Shown here: one piece after another, positions 53,402 through 62,004 of the stretch | Layout of the letters: each line of letters opens with the position of its first letter | How positions within the stretch are numbered: the stretch's first letter is position 1 | Assembly: GCA_934643145.1 (NCBI GenBank) | Contig: CAKUBM010000004.1 | Span: 1-64,000 of the forward strand | From: an uncultured Collinsella sp. | GTDB taxonomy: Bacteria; Actinomycetota; Coriobacteriia; Coriobacteriales; Coriobacteriaceae | DNA: 64,000 bases | Reading direction: 5' to 3' | Translations under genes and position numbers: made by a program | Notes under the pieces: generated by a model | The model's database searches: none | What the model was told of the DNA's origin: nothing | Seen by the model: the letters and a program-made list of their open reading frames with translations, nothing else

Positions 53402-54468
53402 TATGCGTTCCCCTGTTTGGTGCCCTTCATGCGGTACAGCGAGTCCGCAAGAATGGCAGGGTTGTTAACGCCAAAGTCGCCCAAGCGCTCCGGATCCTCG
53501 CTGATGTCGTCCATGAGCTCCTGCAGCGAGCCATACTCGTCGACGATCTTCTCGGCCACGCCGTCGCGCACGACGGACACGCGCGAAAGCGTGCGCAGGC
53601 CCAGCGGTGTCATGACGGAGTCCTCGTCCAGGTCGTCGTAACCCAGAACCGCCGCCACATGCTGCGGGTCGGACAGGTCCTTAGGCGTCATGCGAGCGAG
53701 CTCAGCGCGAATCTTCTCGGCGTTTGCCTCGGAAGAATCACTTGCATAGTCGCGGATCATCAGGTCGTACTCGGTATCCATGCTGGAGCCCGCGAGCTGC
53801 TCGAGCTGCATCTGCACGAGCTTGCCCTGGTTACCCAGCTTGACAATGCAATCCTTAAGCTCGGTCTTTGCCTGCTGCATGATCTCGAAGCTCGAGAAGA
53901 TGCCGGTGATGTCGGCGAGCGTGACGTAGTCGTCGAGCTCAAGGGCCGTCAGGCGCAGCAAGGAGCGGTCGAGCGACTGACGGGTGGTCTGAAGCGTGGC
54001 GACGAGCTGGTTGACCGAGCTCATGATGGTGGTGACGGGCTGGATCTCGTAACTCTTGCCGTGGACGTACACATTGACGACGGCGCGACGAGCCGAAACC
54101 GAGATCACGATGGCGTCGGTGAGCACCGACATGCGAGCGGCGGTGCGGTGACGCATGCCCGTCTCGCTCGTGGCAAGCGAGGGATCGGGATTGAGGTGGA
54201 AGTTGGCGCGCAGGATCTGGGTGAGGTCGCCGTCGATGACGATGGCACCGTCCATCTTGGAGAGCTCGAACAGACGGTTCGAGGTAAACGAAATGTTGAG
54301 CGGGAAGCCGTCGTTACCGGCAGCGAGCACGTTTTCGGTGTCGCCGACGCAGATAAGGGCGCCCAGGTGACCGGCAATGATCATGTCGAGGGCGGTGCGA
54401 ATCGGCTGACCGGGGGCAGTCAGGCGAATAGCCTGTTCCATACGCTTTTGCAGCTCGTTCTTATCCAA
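53401..54468 (-). CDS. disA: diadenylate cyclase / DNA-integrity scanning protein
   Basis: It makes c-di-AMP from two ATP and, in Bacillus, scans DNA for branched structures. At 355 aa it has the DAC catalytic motifs DGA (73-75) and RHR (106-108), a linker helix domain, and C-terminal HhH region (LGLRTLSRVSVVRDGV). The start is TTG 54468 with GGGAG 7 nt upstream. It heads a tight transcript with ispD, ispF and cysS. I found no convincing promoter hexamers upstream. Confidence 0.95.
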   Translation of the reverse strand: MDKNELQKRMEQAIRLTAPGQPIRTALDMIIAGHLGALICVGDTENVLAAGNDGFPLNISFTSNRLFELSKMDGAIVIDGDLTQILRANFHLNPDPSLATSETGMRHRTAARMSVLTDAIVISVSARRAVVNVYVHGKSYEIQPVTTIMSSVNQLVATLQTTRQSLDRSLLRLTALELDDYVTLADITGIFSSFEIMQQAKTELKDCIVKLGNQGKLVQMQLEQLAGSSMDTEYDLMIRDYASDSSEANAEKIRAELARMTPKDLSDPQHVAAVLGYDDLDEDSVMTPLGLRTLSRVSVVRDGVAEKIVDEYGSLQELMDDISEDPERLGDFGVNNPAILADSLYRMKGTKQGNA

Positions 54469-54627
54469 GGCATCGCTCCCATCGTATACGCTCCATAAAC
54501 GTCAATAAGTTTCTCACGGTTTGCCCCCGCCACGCTCGCGAAATCCGATGCTTACAGAATGAGCGGACACAGCTGAGAGCCCCAATCCAAATGAGCTGCT
54601 TATGTGGTAGCATCGGGATTCGCATAA

Positions 54628-54762
54628 ATGAGGGAGTAGTCGCGTGATCGGGTTCGCCTCCGGTGGCGCGGCAAGTCAACACACTGGCCGATGCGGCCTG
54701 GCTTGCCTTAATGAACGAGACTCGTGGCTGTGCGCGCAACGCGTACGCCACGGGTCTTTTTT
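54628..54762 (+). ncRNA. yybP-ykoY manganese riboswitch
   Basis: The leader has GAGGGAGUAG at its 5' end, then GUCAACA and AUGAACGAGACUCGUGGC, the conserved parts of the yybP-ykoY aptamer. A terminator follows (54719-54728 with 54747-54756, then TTTTTT). Mn2+ sensing by this class is established. It sits in front of mntP, its usual partner. Confidence 0.85.
54719..54762 (+). terminator. riboswitch-controlled terminator
   Basis: GACTCGTGGC pairs with GCCACGGGTC (one mismatch) and is followed by six T. The 5' arm belongs to the aptamer, so metal binding should decide termination. Confidence 0.8.
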
Positions 54763-54815
54763 GTTGCTCCCCCAAGAGGTACACGCGGGTTCGCCCGCAG
54801 AGAGGGAGCCAGACT

Positions 54816-55400
54816 ATGGGACTCGCAGAGCTCGTGTTGCTCGCCGTTGGCCTTTCGATGGACGCCTTTGCCGTTTCCATCTGCAAGGGCCTCGGCATGA
54901 AAAAGATCAACCTTAAAGTCGCCGTGGTGCTCGGCCTGTTCTTTGGCGGCTTTCAGGCCGGCATGCCCGTAATCGGATGGGCGCTCGGCAGTCAATTCAT
55001 GGGCATCATCGGACCCATCGACCATTGGATCGCCTTTATCCTTTTGGCCTTCATCGGCGGCAAAATGCTGTGGGAGGCCTTTACCGAGAACGAGAACGAG
55101 GATGAAGGCGACGGCAAGGATGCCGAGAAGATTGACCTGGGTGAATACTTGATTCTGGCCATTGCTACCTCAATCGACGCCCTGGCCGTGGGCATCTCGT
55201 TTGCCGCGCTCTCGGTCGACATCGTGCCTGCCGTGTCGCTCATCGGCGTCACAACGTTTATCTTCTCCGTCGCCGGCGTAGCGATCGGCCGCACCTTTGG
55301 CGCACGTTACGAAAAACCCGCCACCATCGTGGGCGGCGTCGTGCTCATCCTCATCGGCCTCAAGATCCTGCTGGAGCACCTGGGGATTTTGATGCTGTAG
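54816..55400 (+). CDS. mntP: manganese efflux pump MntP
   Basis: This is a six-helix exporter of Mn2+, 194 aa. The two repeated halves each carry the metal-site motif: GLSMDAFAVSICKG near the N-terminus and TSIDALAVGISFA in the second half. ATG 54816 follows AGGGAG by 7 nt; an upstream in-frame ATG lies inside the riboswitch. A hairpin terminator follows. Confidence 0.95.
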   Translation: MGLAELVLLAVGLSMDAFAVSICKGLGMKKINLKVAVVLGLFFGGFQAGMPVIGWALGSQFMGIIGPIDHWIAFILLAFIGGKMLWEAFTENENEDEGDGKDAEKIDLGEYLILAIATSIDALAVGISFAALSVDIVPAVSLIGVTTFIFSVAGVAIGRTFGARYEKPATIVGGVVLILIGLKILLEHLGILML

Positions 55401-55436
55401 CGCCCAAACTCAATCGCTCAAAACTCAATGCCAATA

Positions 55437-55470
55437 GAAAGGCCTCATGCAGAGTTTTGCATGAGACCTT
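55437..55470 (+). terminator. mntP terminator
   Basis: AGGCCTCATGCA pairs with TGCATGAGACCT (one mismatch), followed by TTT. The same bases form the first hipBA operator-like site. Confidence 0.7.
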
Positions 55471-55516
55471 TTCGTGCAGACTTTTGCATGTCATACTAAT
55501 ATGCAGAAGTCTGCAT
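55446..55516. promoter_or_regulatory. three TGCAGA-type dyads, hipBA operator region
   Basis: The sites are 55446-55463 (CATGCAGAGTTTTGCATG), 55474-55490 (GTGCAGACTTTTGCATG) and 55501-55516 (ATGCAGAAGTCTGCAT). They are spaced 28 and 27 bp apart, just upstream of hipB. HipB proteins autorepress by binding several such dyads. Confidence 0.65.
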
Positions 55517-55530
55517 GTTTGGAGATCGTC

Positions 55531-56001
55531 ATGGATACCCTTCCCATCACCACACCGCGCCAAGCTGGCGTCTACGTGCGCCAGGCGCGCGAGGCGCAAG
55601 GAATCACCCGTGCCGTCCTTGCTAAAAAAGCCGGCGTTTCGGAGCGTCTGCTCGCATCGCTCGAGCTAGGAGATGCCACAGGTATTCGACTCGACAAGCT
55701 GTTGACGATTTTCAATGCTCTTGGACTGGCGCTCGCCGCTCAAGGGGATATCGGCGAAGCGAAAAACGAGCGACCAGTCGACGCCCCGCATGCCAATCCG
55801 CTGTCTCGCAGCATCCCCAGGCGCCATCACACTCAACGTCCTCATCATCGCAACCGTCGTAGTACCGCCATTCCGGCTCTTGCAGATGCCCCCTTTACAT
55901 CCACACTCTACGATGAGGTCTTCGCAGATTTCGCCAAGTCTAATCTCGGAGTCTCGATTGCCGCAAACGCATCTAACCAAACCAAGCCCGAAGGGAAATA
56001 G
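55531..56001 (+). CDS. hipB: HipB-like antitoxin, XRE family
   Basis: The protein has 156 aa. A helix-turn-helix occupies residues about 8-70 (AGVYVRQAREAQGITRAVLAKKAGVSE, with LDKLLTIFNALGLALA). A basic, low-complexity tail follows (SRSIPRRHHTQRPHHRNRR), longer than in E. coli HipB. ATG 55531 follows GGAG by 6 nt. hipA starts 3 bp after its stop. It should neutralise HipA and repress the operon through the three upstream dyads. Confidence 0.82.
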   Translation: MDTLPITTPRQAGVYVRQAREAQGITRAVLAKKAGVSERLLASLELGDATGIRLDKLLTIFNALGLALAAQGDIGEAKNERPVDAPHANPLSRSIPRRHHTQRPHHRNRRSTAIPALADAPFTSTLYDEVFADFAKSNLGVSIAANASNQTKPEGK

Positions 56002-56004
56002 CCA

Positions 56005-57309
56005 ATGGCCAGAACATCACTTCGGACCATTATTTGCGACGTACCTGCGGGAACGCTCATGCAAGATGAGAACGGTCTTATCAGCTTTACCTACGATCAT
56101 GACTATGACGGGCCAGCCCTATCGACCAACATACCCGTATCGAATCGTACATACGGACAACAGGTCATGAATCCGTACCTGTTTGGCCTTCTACCCGACA
56201 GCGAGGACCAACGAAAAGCGATTGCCGCCGAATTCGACGTTAGACCCAACAATCCTGTTGCGCTGCTCAGCCATATTGGACTCGACTGTCCGGGCGGAGT
56301 GCAATTTTGCGCCGAAGAAGATATCGCTTCCGTCCTGCATCGCACCGGCGAATACCGTCCTATAGACGACCACGAGATTGCCCTACGCCTCAAGTCGATC
56401 AGAGATGACCGCGATGCATCATGGATGGGTCTAGATGAAAGTTGGTCACTTGGAGGCAACCAGGGCAAGTTCGCGCTCGCGTTCATAAACGGCCGCTGGT
56501 GCGAATGCATGGGCTCCTCGCCCACGACGCACATTTTCAAAAATGGCGTTATCGGATTTAAACTTGAGGCTCTCAATGAGTTTGTCTGCATGAAAAGCGC
56601 CCAGCGCGCCGGTATCGCAACGGCAAACGTCGAATATCGTATGTTTGAGGACGAACCTGCCCTCATTGTTGAGCGCTATGACCGCGTGAAAGTCGAAGAC
56701 GGAACGATCAGGCGCCTACATCAAGAAGACCTCTGTCAGGCACTTGGGGTGATGCCCGCCCAAAAGTACACGGCAGACGGCGGCCCGACCACACGCGACA
56801 TTCAAGAGCTCCTCGTAAACACGAGTCACCATCAACTTAACCTGTATCTGTTTACGCAGATACTGTTCTTCAACGCCATTATCGGCGCACCAGATGCGCA
56901 TGCGAAAAACTATTCCCTGCTCCTTGGAAACGACGGCGCAGCCATGATGGCTCGAATGTACGATGTCGCGTCGGGTTTGGCATACGAACGCATGCGGCGA
57001 AAAGCGCGCCTTGCCATGAGCGTTGGCGGCGAGAACCGCGTTGGGCGCATCGGTCCAGGTGCTATCCGCCGATACCACGGTATGGGCGACCCCGCCCTAG
57101 AGGCGGCGCTCACCGATGCCGGGCTGACCGAGAAGTTTTGCTTTGCGACCATGATGGACCTCGCCTACGAGGTACCCATTTGCATGGAAGAGGTCATGGA
57201 CGAATACGCCGACCTGCCCGGCATGGCGGACCTGCGCGAGCATATGCTCGGCCCCGTCCGCGAAAACTGCCAGCGCACCCTCGACCTCATCAGGGCAGAT
57301 ATGGACTAG
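56005..57309 (+). CDS. hipA: HipA-type serine/threonine kinase toxin
   Basis: The protein has 434 aa. HipA of E. coli phosphorylates glutamyl-tRNA synthetase and causes persistence. Visible family blocks are SLGGNQGKFAL (148-158), ERYDR (223-227), HQEDLCQALG, GAPDAHAKNYSLL (catalytic D297) and MYDVASG (metal D320). The usual GNTD.H.KN is GAPDAHAKN here, and SLAGAQ.K is SLGGNQGK, so it is a divergent member. The core catalytic residues are all kept and it should be active. Confidence 0.85.
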   Translation: MARTSLRTIICDVPAGTLMQDENGLISFTYDHDYDGPALSTNIPVSNRTYGQQVMNPYLFGLLPDSEDQRKAIAAEFDVRPNNPVALLSHIGLDCPGGVQFCAEEDIASVLHRTGEYRPIDDHEIALRLKSIRDDRDASWMGLDESWSLGGNQGKFALAFINGRWCECMGSSPTTHIFKNGVIGFKLEALNEFVCMKSAQRAGIATANVEYRMFEDEPALIVERYDRVKVEDGTIRRLHQEDLCQALGVMPAQKYTADGGPTTRDIQELLVNTSHHQLNLYLFTQILFFNAIIGAPDAHAKNYSLLLGNDGAAMMARMYDVASGLAYERMRRKARLAMSVGGENRVGRIGPGAIRRYHGMGDPALEAALTDAGLTEKFCFATMMDLAYEVPICMEEVMDEYADLPGMADLREHMLGPVRENCQRTLDLIRADMD

Positions 57310-57320
57310 GCGGCCGTAAT

Positions 57321-57397
57321 TTCCCATTTCCCAAAAGAAGAGAGGGGGCACCCGTCGCAAAAGACCGGGTGTCCCCTCTCGTAATGTCATTTGCAAT
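57321..57397. repeat. 77-bp direct repeat, left copy, with hairpin
   Basis: TTCCCATTTC, then GAGAGGGG...CACCCG / CGGGTG...CCCCTCTC (hairpin 57340-57380), then CATTTGC. It serves as a hipA terminator-like hairpin. A diverged copy lies at 59218-59287. Confidence 0.75.
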
Positions 57398-57554
57398 CGG
57401 CAAATGGTCACGTGCGCGATTAAAACGAATTCACTTAGCAGGCTTCAAGAATGCTTTAGCACCGCAGGATGGCCATACGCGGAGCGCGGCACGCATAAGC
57501 CAAAAGCGGCATTAAAAGCCATCCCCTTCCCTGCTGAATGCGCGTCCTAGCCCA

Positions 57555-58037
57555 TCAACCGGTCGGACCATCGCGAAGATGATCCGTGCTTCCATGCTGC
57601 GATGCGATATCAAGCATCGCGAATAGTCCCCGCCCAACGGGGTTCTCCCCTCCGCAGGCGTTTCGGAACCCGCCCCCATCCCGAATTCCCACGCAGCGGC
57701 CGCGTTCACCGCCGACACGGGGCCCTAACTCCCCCGCGGCGCGGCAGACCCTCGGCTGCCCCTCGTAAAGGATGCAGAAGACACGGTCGAGGTCCGACGG
57801 TTCGACCAGGCTGTACCGGCAGTCCGCGTACAGTGCGCAGCCCCTCCCGCGCGGGTCGCCGTCCGAGTCCTCATCCGGCTCATGATGGCGCACCTCGACC
57901 CAAAGGCCCTCCAACACGTCGTCGAACCCGAAATCGAGCTCCGCCTGGACGCTCTCGCCGAACGCATCGCCCAGGGCGAGCTCCGGCACCTTCGTCACAC
58001 GGCCGTCCAGCCACTCAATCTCTGTCATCGCGCGCAT
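57555..58037 (-). CDS. hypothetical protein, acidic N-terminus
   Basis: I do not recognise this 160-aa frame. ATG 58037 (MRAMTEIEWLDG) follows GGAAGGGG by about 8 nt. Residues 4-100 (DAFGESVQAELDFGFDDVLEG, VEVRHHEPDEDSDGD, CRYSLVEPSDLDRVF) look like ordinary protein. The last 60 residues are Gly/Arg-rich and could be noncoding read-through, so the gene may be decayed. It lies in the segment between the 77-bp direct repeats. Confidence 0.4.
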   Translation of the reverse strand: MRAMTEIEWLDGRVTKVPELALGDAFGESVQAELDFGFDDVLEGLWVEVRHHEPDEDSDGDPRGRGCALYADCRYSLVEPSDLDRVFCILYEGQPRVCRAAGELGPRVGGERGRCVGIRDGGGFRNACGGENPVGRGLFAMLDIASQHGSTDHLRDGPTG

Positions 58038-58537
58038 GGTGCAAGCCCCTTCCGACACGGGATTGTCAGCTCAACCCGACCCTTACCCATACGGACAAAC
58101 ATAACTCGCCAGGGGAAGCCCCTGAAGGCCGTGCGCCACAACATGAGGCCGAATCCGCCCCCGGCTGGACAAGCCAACAACGAAGGAGCACACGGAACCG
58201 GCGCGGCGTTACAACCGTCCCGGCAAGCGTGTCACTTGGCCAAGTCATGATGCCGGCAAACCCGGAAATGCTCCAACGGAGCGCCGAACGAGCGTAACAA
58301 TATAAAGCCGTGCAACACGAGTTGGACGACCAGGACATCCCAAACAAAGGCCTGTCGGTCCCACCTTCAAGCCCAATAGCAAAATGTGCATCAGCGGATT
58401 TGCAGCGATACAAGTCTCAACCGTCACCATCACACCGCAGCGCGCCTTGTCCCACTCATCCTACTGCAAATGTCCCAGAACGAGAATACGACCAGCTTAA
58501 CATGCCAACCTTTATATCCGCACGCGCGTAATTCAAC
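58038..58537. other. 500-bp region without a supported gene
   Basis: Base composition shifts from GC-rich to AT-richer across it. A short CAGGGG/CCCCTG hairpin lies near 58110. I see no convincing reading frame with a ribosome site, no tRNA and no repeat shared with the rest of the window. Confidence 0.5.
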
Positions 58538-59164
58538 TCATAAGGACCGGCTATCCCTTACCTGTGACACAATCTCAAACGCACAGAACAGAATCATCAG
58601 TCCAATCATCGCATAAGAGGCAGCCGAACCTTCAAGCACTATTCCACAAAGAACAATCTCCGCGCCGCCAATAAGAACTGTTATCAGGCGCTCTGCCTTT
58701 TTGCTCTCGTCGCTCGCATAAAAAGGCGGCAAAGCGCACAAGATCACATATAGCCCGGGAAGGGAATACAGGATCGACAGTCCAAGCCCCCCATCAACCG
58801 CAGTGTTTTGCGTAAGAATCAACTGAACCCAAACGGCAATTATCACTGAGCAGGTTGTCGATAAAAGAAGACTGGAAATATAGCACGCAACAAAGTCCCG
58901 TCGCATTCGAACAGAGAAATCCGCGAACTCTCTTCGCCGCGTGGAAACAATAAGGTACACAGAAATTGCAATAGAACCAATCAGAGAAAACAGCGGAACA
59001 ACCAGCAATTCAAGCTTATTACCCCATCGATCAACCACACCCCCACTCCAATGAGCGGGAATCGTATCAGGGAGGACTGACCAAGCCGCCCATAGAATCA
59101 GAAATGGAAGAATAGAGAGGATGAAAGATGATAACACTGCAGTAATTTTTTTTGAGGCTCTCAT
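58538..59164 (-). CDS. DUF1648 / SdpI-like membrane protein
   Basis: The protein has 208 aa with about six hydrophobic helices. The first loop has LPDTIPAHWSGGVVDRWGN, the hallmark of DUF1648 proteins, which include the Bacillus immunity protein SdpI. ATG 59164 (MRASKKITA) follows AAGGAG by 11 nt; the longer frame to 59281 runs into the direct repeat. Codon use is AT-richer than the core genes. A role in bacteriocin immunity or envelope stress is possible but unproven. Confidence 0.7.
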   Translation of the reverse strand: MRASKKITAVLSSFILSILPFLILWAAWSVLPDTIPAHWSGGVVDRWGNKLELLVVPLFSLIGSIAISVYLIVSTRRREFADFSVRMRRDFVACYISSLLLSTTCSVIIAVWVQLILTQNTAVDGGLGLSILYSLPGLYVILCALPPFYASDESKKAERLITVLIGGAEIVLCGIVLEGSAASYAMIGLMILFCAFEIVSQVRDSRSL

Positions 59165-59217
59165 CGATTCCGCATCTCCTTGCGCGCTCACACTCCACTG
59201 GGTTAGACGCCGGACAA

Positions 59218-59287
59218 TATCCCATTTCTCAAGAGAAGAGGGGCGCCCGTCGCTAAAGCTAGGGTACCCCTCTCGGATCATTTGCGA
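59218..59287. repeat. direct repeat, right copy
   Basis: It matches 57321-57397 over CCCATTTC, AAGAGG..GC.CCCGTCGC.AAAG, GGGT..CCCCTCTCG and CATTTGC.ATC, with several changes and small gaps. The hairpin is weakened relative to the left copy. Confidence 0.7.
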
Positions 59288-59326
59288 TCTTTCAGCACGT
59301 GACTCGGATCGCTATTAGCGCAGCCT

Positions 59327-60784
59327 TTACGCAGCAAGGCGCTTGAGGACGTCGATGAGCAGCTCGTAGAAGCGCTCGGAAGAAGCGAGCTCCATGCTCT
59401 CGTCCGGGGTGTGGACATCGGAGAGCGTCGGGCCCACGGCGATGGCGTCCAGGCCGTGCAGGGCCTCGGCAAACAGGCCACACTCAAGGCCGGCGTGGAT
59501 GGACTCGATGCGCAGCTCGGAGCCAAAGAGCTCGCGATAGCTCTCGACGAAGATATCGCGGATCGGCGAATGCTCGGCGTAGCTCCAACCGGGATACTCG
59601 AACTCGAACTTGGCGTCGAAGCCCAGGACATCTGCCAGCGTCTGGAGGCGATCCTTGAACTCGTTCTGCAGCGAGGTGATCGAGGAGCGCGGGGACAGCA
59701 TGATCTTGACCTGATCGTCGGAAGTGGCGACCACGCCGATGTTGGAGGAAACCTCGACGGAGCCGTCGGTGGCGACGTTGCGGCGGATCACGCCGTTGGG
59801 GGCAAGACGCAGGGCGCGGATGAGGGCAAGTGCGGACTTCTCGTCCATGGCCTCGACCTCGACATCGTCGGCAATCTCGACGCTGCAGGTTAAGCCGGGG
59901 TCGAAGACCTCGAGCTCGGCGGCGACGTCGGCGATGATGCCACGGGCGATCTCGGCCGCCGCCTCGGCGGCAGCATGGTCGGCGTAAATCAGCTCGGCTT
60001 TGCACTCGCGGTTGATGGCGTTGTCCTTGGTGCCACCGTTAAAGCTGACGATGGCAGGCTCGCCGGCGACCATCAGACGGTCGATGATACGGGCCATGAT
60101 AAGGTTGCCGTTGCCGCGCTCCAGGTGGATGTCGCTGCCGGAGTGACCGCCGAGCAGGCCGGAGATTTCGAGCGTGAGGGTGCTACCGGTCTTGTGCTCG
60201 CGCACGATGGGGCAGGTGTAGGTAACGACGACGCCGCCGGCGCAGCTCACGGTCGCAACACCCTCTTCCTCGGAGTCGAGGTTGATCATGGTGCGAGCGC
60301 TAATCTGGGACTTGTCGAGCGTCTCGGCGCCAACCAGGCCAGACTCCTCGTCGGTGGTGAACACGCACTCGAGGGCCGGGTGAGCGATCGAATCGTCGTT
60401 GAGCACGGTGAGCATCAGAGCCACAGCAATGCCGTTGTCGGCGCCCAGGGTGGTGCCGTTGGCGGTAAGAACGCCGTCCTTGACGACCAGGTCGATACCG
60501 TCGGTCGTAAAATCGTGCTCGACGGAACCCAGCTTATCGCACACCATGTCGATGTGACCCTGCAGCATTACGGTCGGAGCATCCTCGGCGCCGGCGGAAG
60601 CAGGCTTGCGAATGATGACGTTGTAGACCTCGTCCTGATACACATCGAGGCCGCGCTCCTTGGCAAACGCGACCAGGAAATCGCTGATGCCCTTCTCGTT
60701 GCCAGACTCGCGGGGAATCGCGCTGATATCCTCAAAGAAATGGAACAGCTGGGCGGGCTCGTAGCCGGTGATCTTGTAGTCCAT
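59327..60784 (-). CDS. pepD: aminoacyl-histidine dipeptidase (peptidase M20C)
   Basis: This is a cytosolic zinc dipeptidase, 485 aa, that cleaves beta-Ala-His and many dipeptides. The metal ligands are seen in GHIDMV, LGADNG and TDEESG, and the dimerisation lid follows (GHSGSDIHLERGN). ATG 60784 (MDYKITG) follows AAGGAGG by 5 nt; the upstream frame to 60889 has no site. It is monocistronic. Confidence 0.93.
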   Translation of the reverse strand: MDYKITGYEPAQLFHFFEDISAIPRESGNEKGISDFLVAFAKERGLDVYQDEVYNVIIRKPASAGAEDAPTVMLQGHIDMVCDKLGSVEHDFTTDGIDLVVKDGVLTANGTTLGADNGIAVALMLTVLNDDSIAHPALECVFTTDEESGLVGAETLDKSQISARTMINLDSEEEGVATVSCAGGVVVTYTCPIVREHKTGSTLTLEISGLLGGHSGSDIHLERGNGNLIMARIIDRLMVAGEPAIVSFNGGTKDNAINRECKAELIYADHAAAEAAAEIARGIIADVAAELEVFDPGLTCSVEIADDVEVEAMDEKSALALIRALRLAPNGVIRRNVATDGSVEVSSNIGVVATSDDQVKIMLSPRSSITSLQNEFKDRLQTLADVLGFDAKFEFEYPGWSYAEHSPIRDIFVESYRELFGSELRIESIHAGLECGLFAEALHGLDAIAVGPTLSDVHTPDESMELASSERFYELLIDVLKRLAA

Positions 60785-60932
60785 GGTGCCTCCTTGGCGC
60801 AACTGGTTAGACAGTAAGACATGCGTCTTGTATATTCCCAGACTTTGCATGCATAAACCAGTCGAATACGCTGAGCGCTCTCGCATCATCGGCTAACGGC
60901 GAGGAAATGCCACTTTATCAAGATAAAGCAGC

Positions 60933-61454
60933 TTAGACGGGCCGCGCCGAAGGGACGTTGGACCCTTCGACCAACCTCAACGCTTGATCAACGTTTATGC
61001 ATACGCCATTGGTATGTTTAATGAGATTCTTGTCCTCTGTCACGACGTAATCGGCATCGATACGATTGGCGACGCCCAGCATCAGGTCGTCCTCAAAGTC
61101 GTTGTGATGATACTTGAACACAAAGGAGTCGAAGACCTCGTCTGCTCCCACCGGCGCGATAAGGGCGAGCTCGCGCATCTGCCGAACGCATGCCCAGGCC
61201 GTTTCGTCCGCCGCCGCAATGGCGCTATCGCTCAGCGAGCCATTCTTCCTTCGGCACTCCTTCTTGATTGCCGCCGAGACAAGATACGAGACATCTTTGA
61301 CCGAAAGCGACGAGGCAAACAGGGCAATCAGCTCCGAAGCGTCGGCGATCTCGATCAGATGGACGACGTTTGCCGTACGGTCAGACCTGCCAGAAAAATA
61401 ATCCATCCATACGTTGGTATCGATCAGCAACTTGAGGATTCCGCCCGCACTCAT
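60933..61454 (-). CDS. PIN-domain toxin
   Basis: This is a 173-aa PIN-family ribonuclease. The first acidic residue is D12 in LLIDTNVWMDYF. Further acidic positions are in NDFEDDLMLGVA and VVTEDKNL. Its ATG at 61454 overlaps the antitoxin stop (ATGA), giving the usual coupled toxin-antitoxin order. Targets of related VapC toxins are tRNAs or rRNA; the target here is unknown. Confidence 0.85.
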   Translation of the reverse strand: MSAGGILKLLIDTNVWMDYFSGRSDRTANVVHLIEIADASELIALFASSLSVKDVSYLVSAAIKKECRRKNGSLSDSAIAAADETAWACVRQMRELALIAPVGADEVFDSFVFKYHHNDFEDDLMLGVANRIDADYVVTEDKNLIKHTNGVCINVDQALRLVEGSNVPSARPV

Positions 61455-61810
61455 AGCTCCACCCACTCGGGATAGCGATCGGCCATGGCCTCCTCATAGA
61501 GGTCGTCGTAGTCACCCGAGAACTCAGGGATGGGGATGCCGTATTTGAGGCACGAATCGCGAATGATATGGCTACCCTGTGCTGCTCTTGATTCCACGAA
61601 TCGCTGGTTCGTCTCGTCGGAGAGAATCTCTGCGCTCCCCTCCTTTGAAGGCATGCGTTCGTTGATGACCAGATATTCCCAAAGCGCCCGAACGGCCTGC
61701 GACGGCGTCATGCCGAGGCTTGCGAGCACCGCATCTCCCGCCTCCTTGAGCTGACGATCCATGCGCACATTCATCTGGGCGGAATGCCTGTCGAGCAACG
61801 TCGTCGCCAT
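61451..61810 (-). CDS. RelB/DinJ-type antitoxin
   Basis: The protein has 119 aa. The N-terminus (QMNVRMDRQLKEAGDAVLASLGMTPSQAVRAL) is the ribbon-helix-helix of RelB/DinJ antitoxins. The C-terminal half should wrap the PIN toxin. ATG 61810 follows GGGAGG by 7 nt. It is paired with a PIN toxin rather than RelE/YafQ. It probably autoregulates through the TTGCTATAC dyad upstream. Confidence 0.82.
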   Translation of the reverse strand: MATTLLDRHSAQMNVRMDRQLKEAGDAVLASLGMTPSQAVRALWEYLVINERMPSKEGSAEILSDETNQRFVESRAAQGSHIIRDSCLKYGIPIPEFSGDYDDLYEEAMADRYPEWVEL

Positions 61811-61825
61811 AACCCTGCCTCCCTG

Positions 61826-61859
61826 TTTGCTATACAAATCTCTTGGATTAAGTATAGCA
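61826..61859. promoter_or_regulatory. operator dyad and extended -10 of the RelB/PIN operon
   Basis: TTGCTATAC (61826-61834) and GTATAGCAA (61851-61859) are perfect inverted repeats 16 bp apart. The right half on the minus strand is also a TGCTATACT extended -10 element, so repressor binding would block the promoter. Confidence 0.65.
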
Positions 61860-62004
61860 AGTTGTCAAGCAACTGGATGTCTCGACACAGAAGCACTCAT
61901 TGGACCGGTTTTGCCGTTGTGGGATTAGTCACATATCTGCTGGATGAGCGGTAATACCAATATATAACTTTTGAAAACAGGCGAAGCCGTTAGCACTCTT
62001 TCAT

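Noticed and set aside
58066..58413. A 115-codon minus-strand frame in the gap before the DUF1648 gene.
   Set aside because: The translation is Ser/Cys/Arg-rich without recognisable structure and the start lacks a ribosome site.
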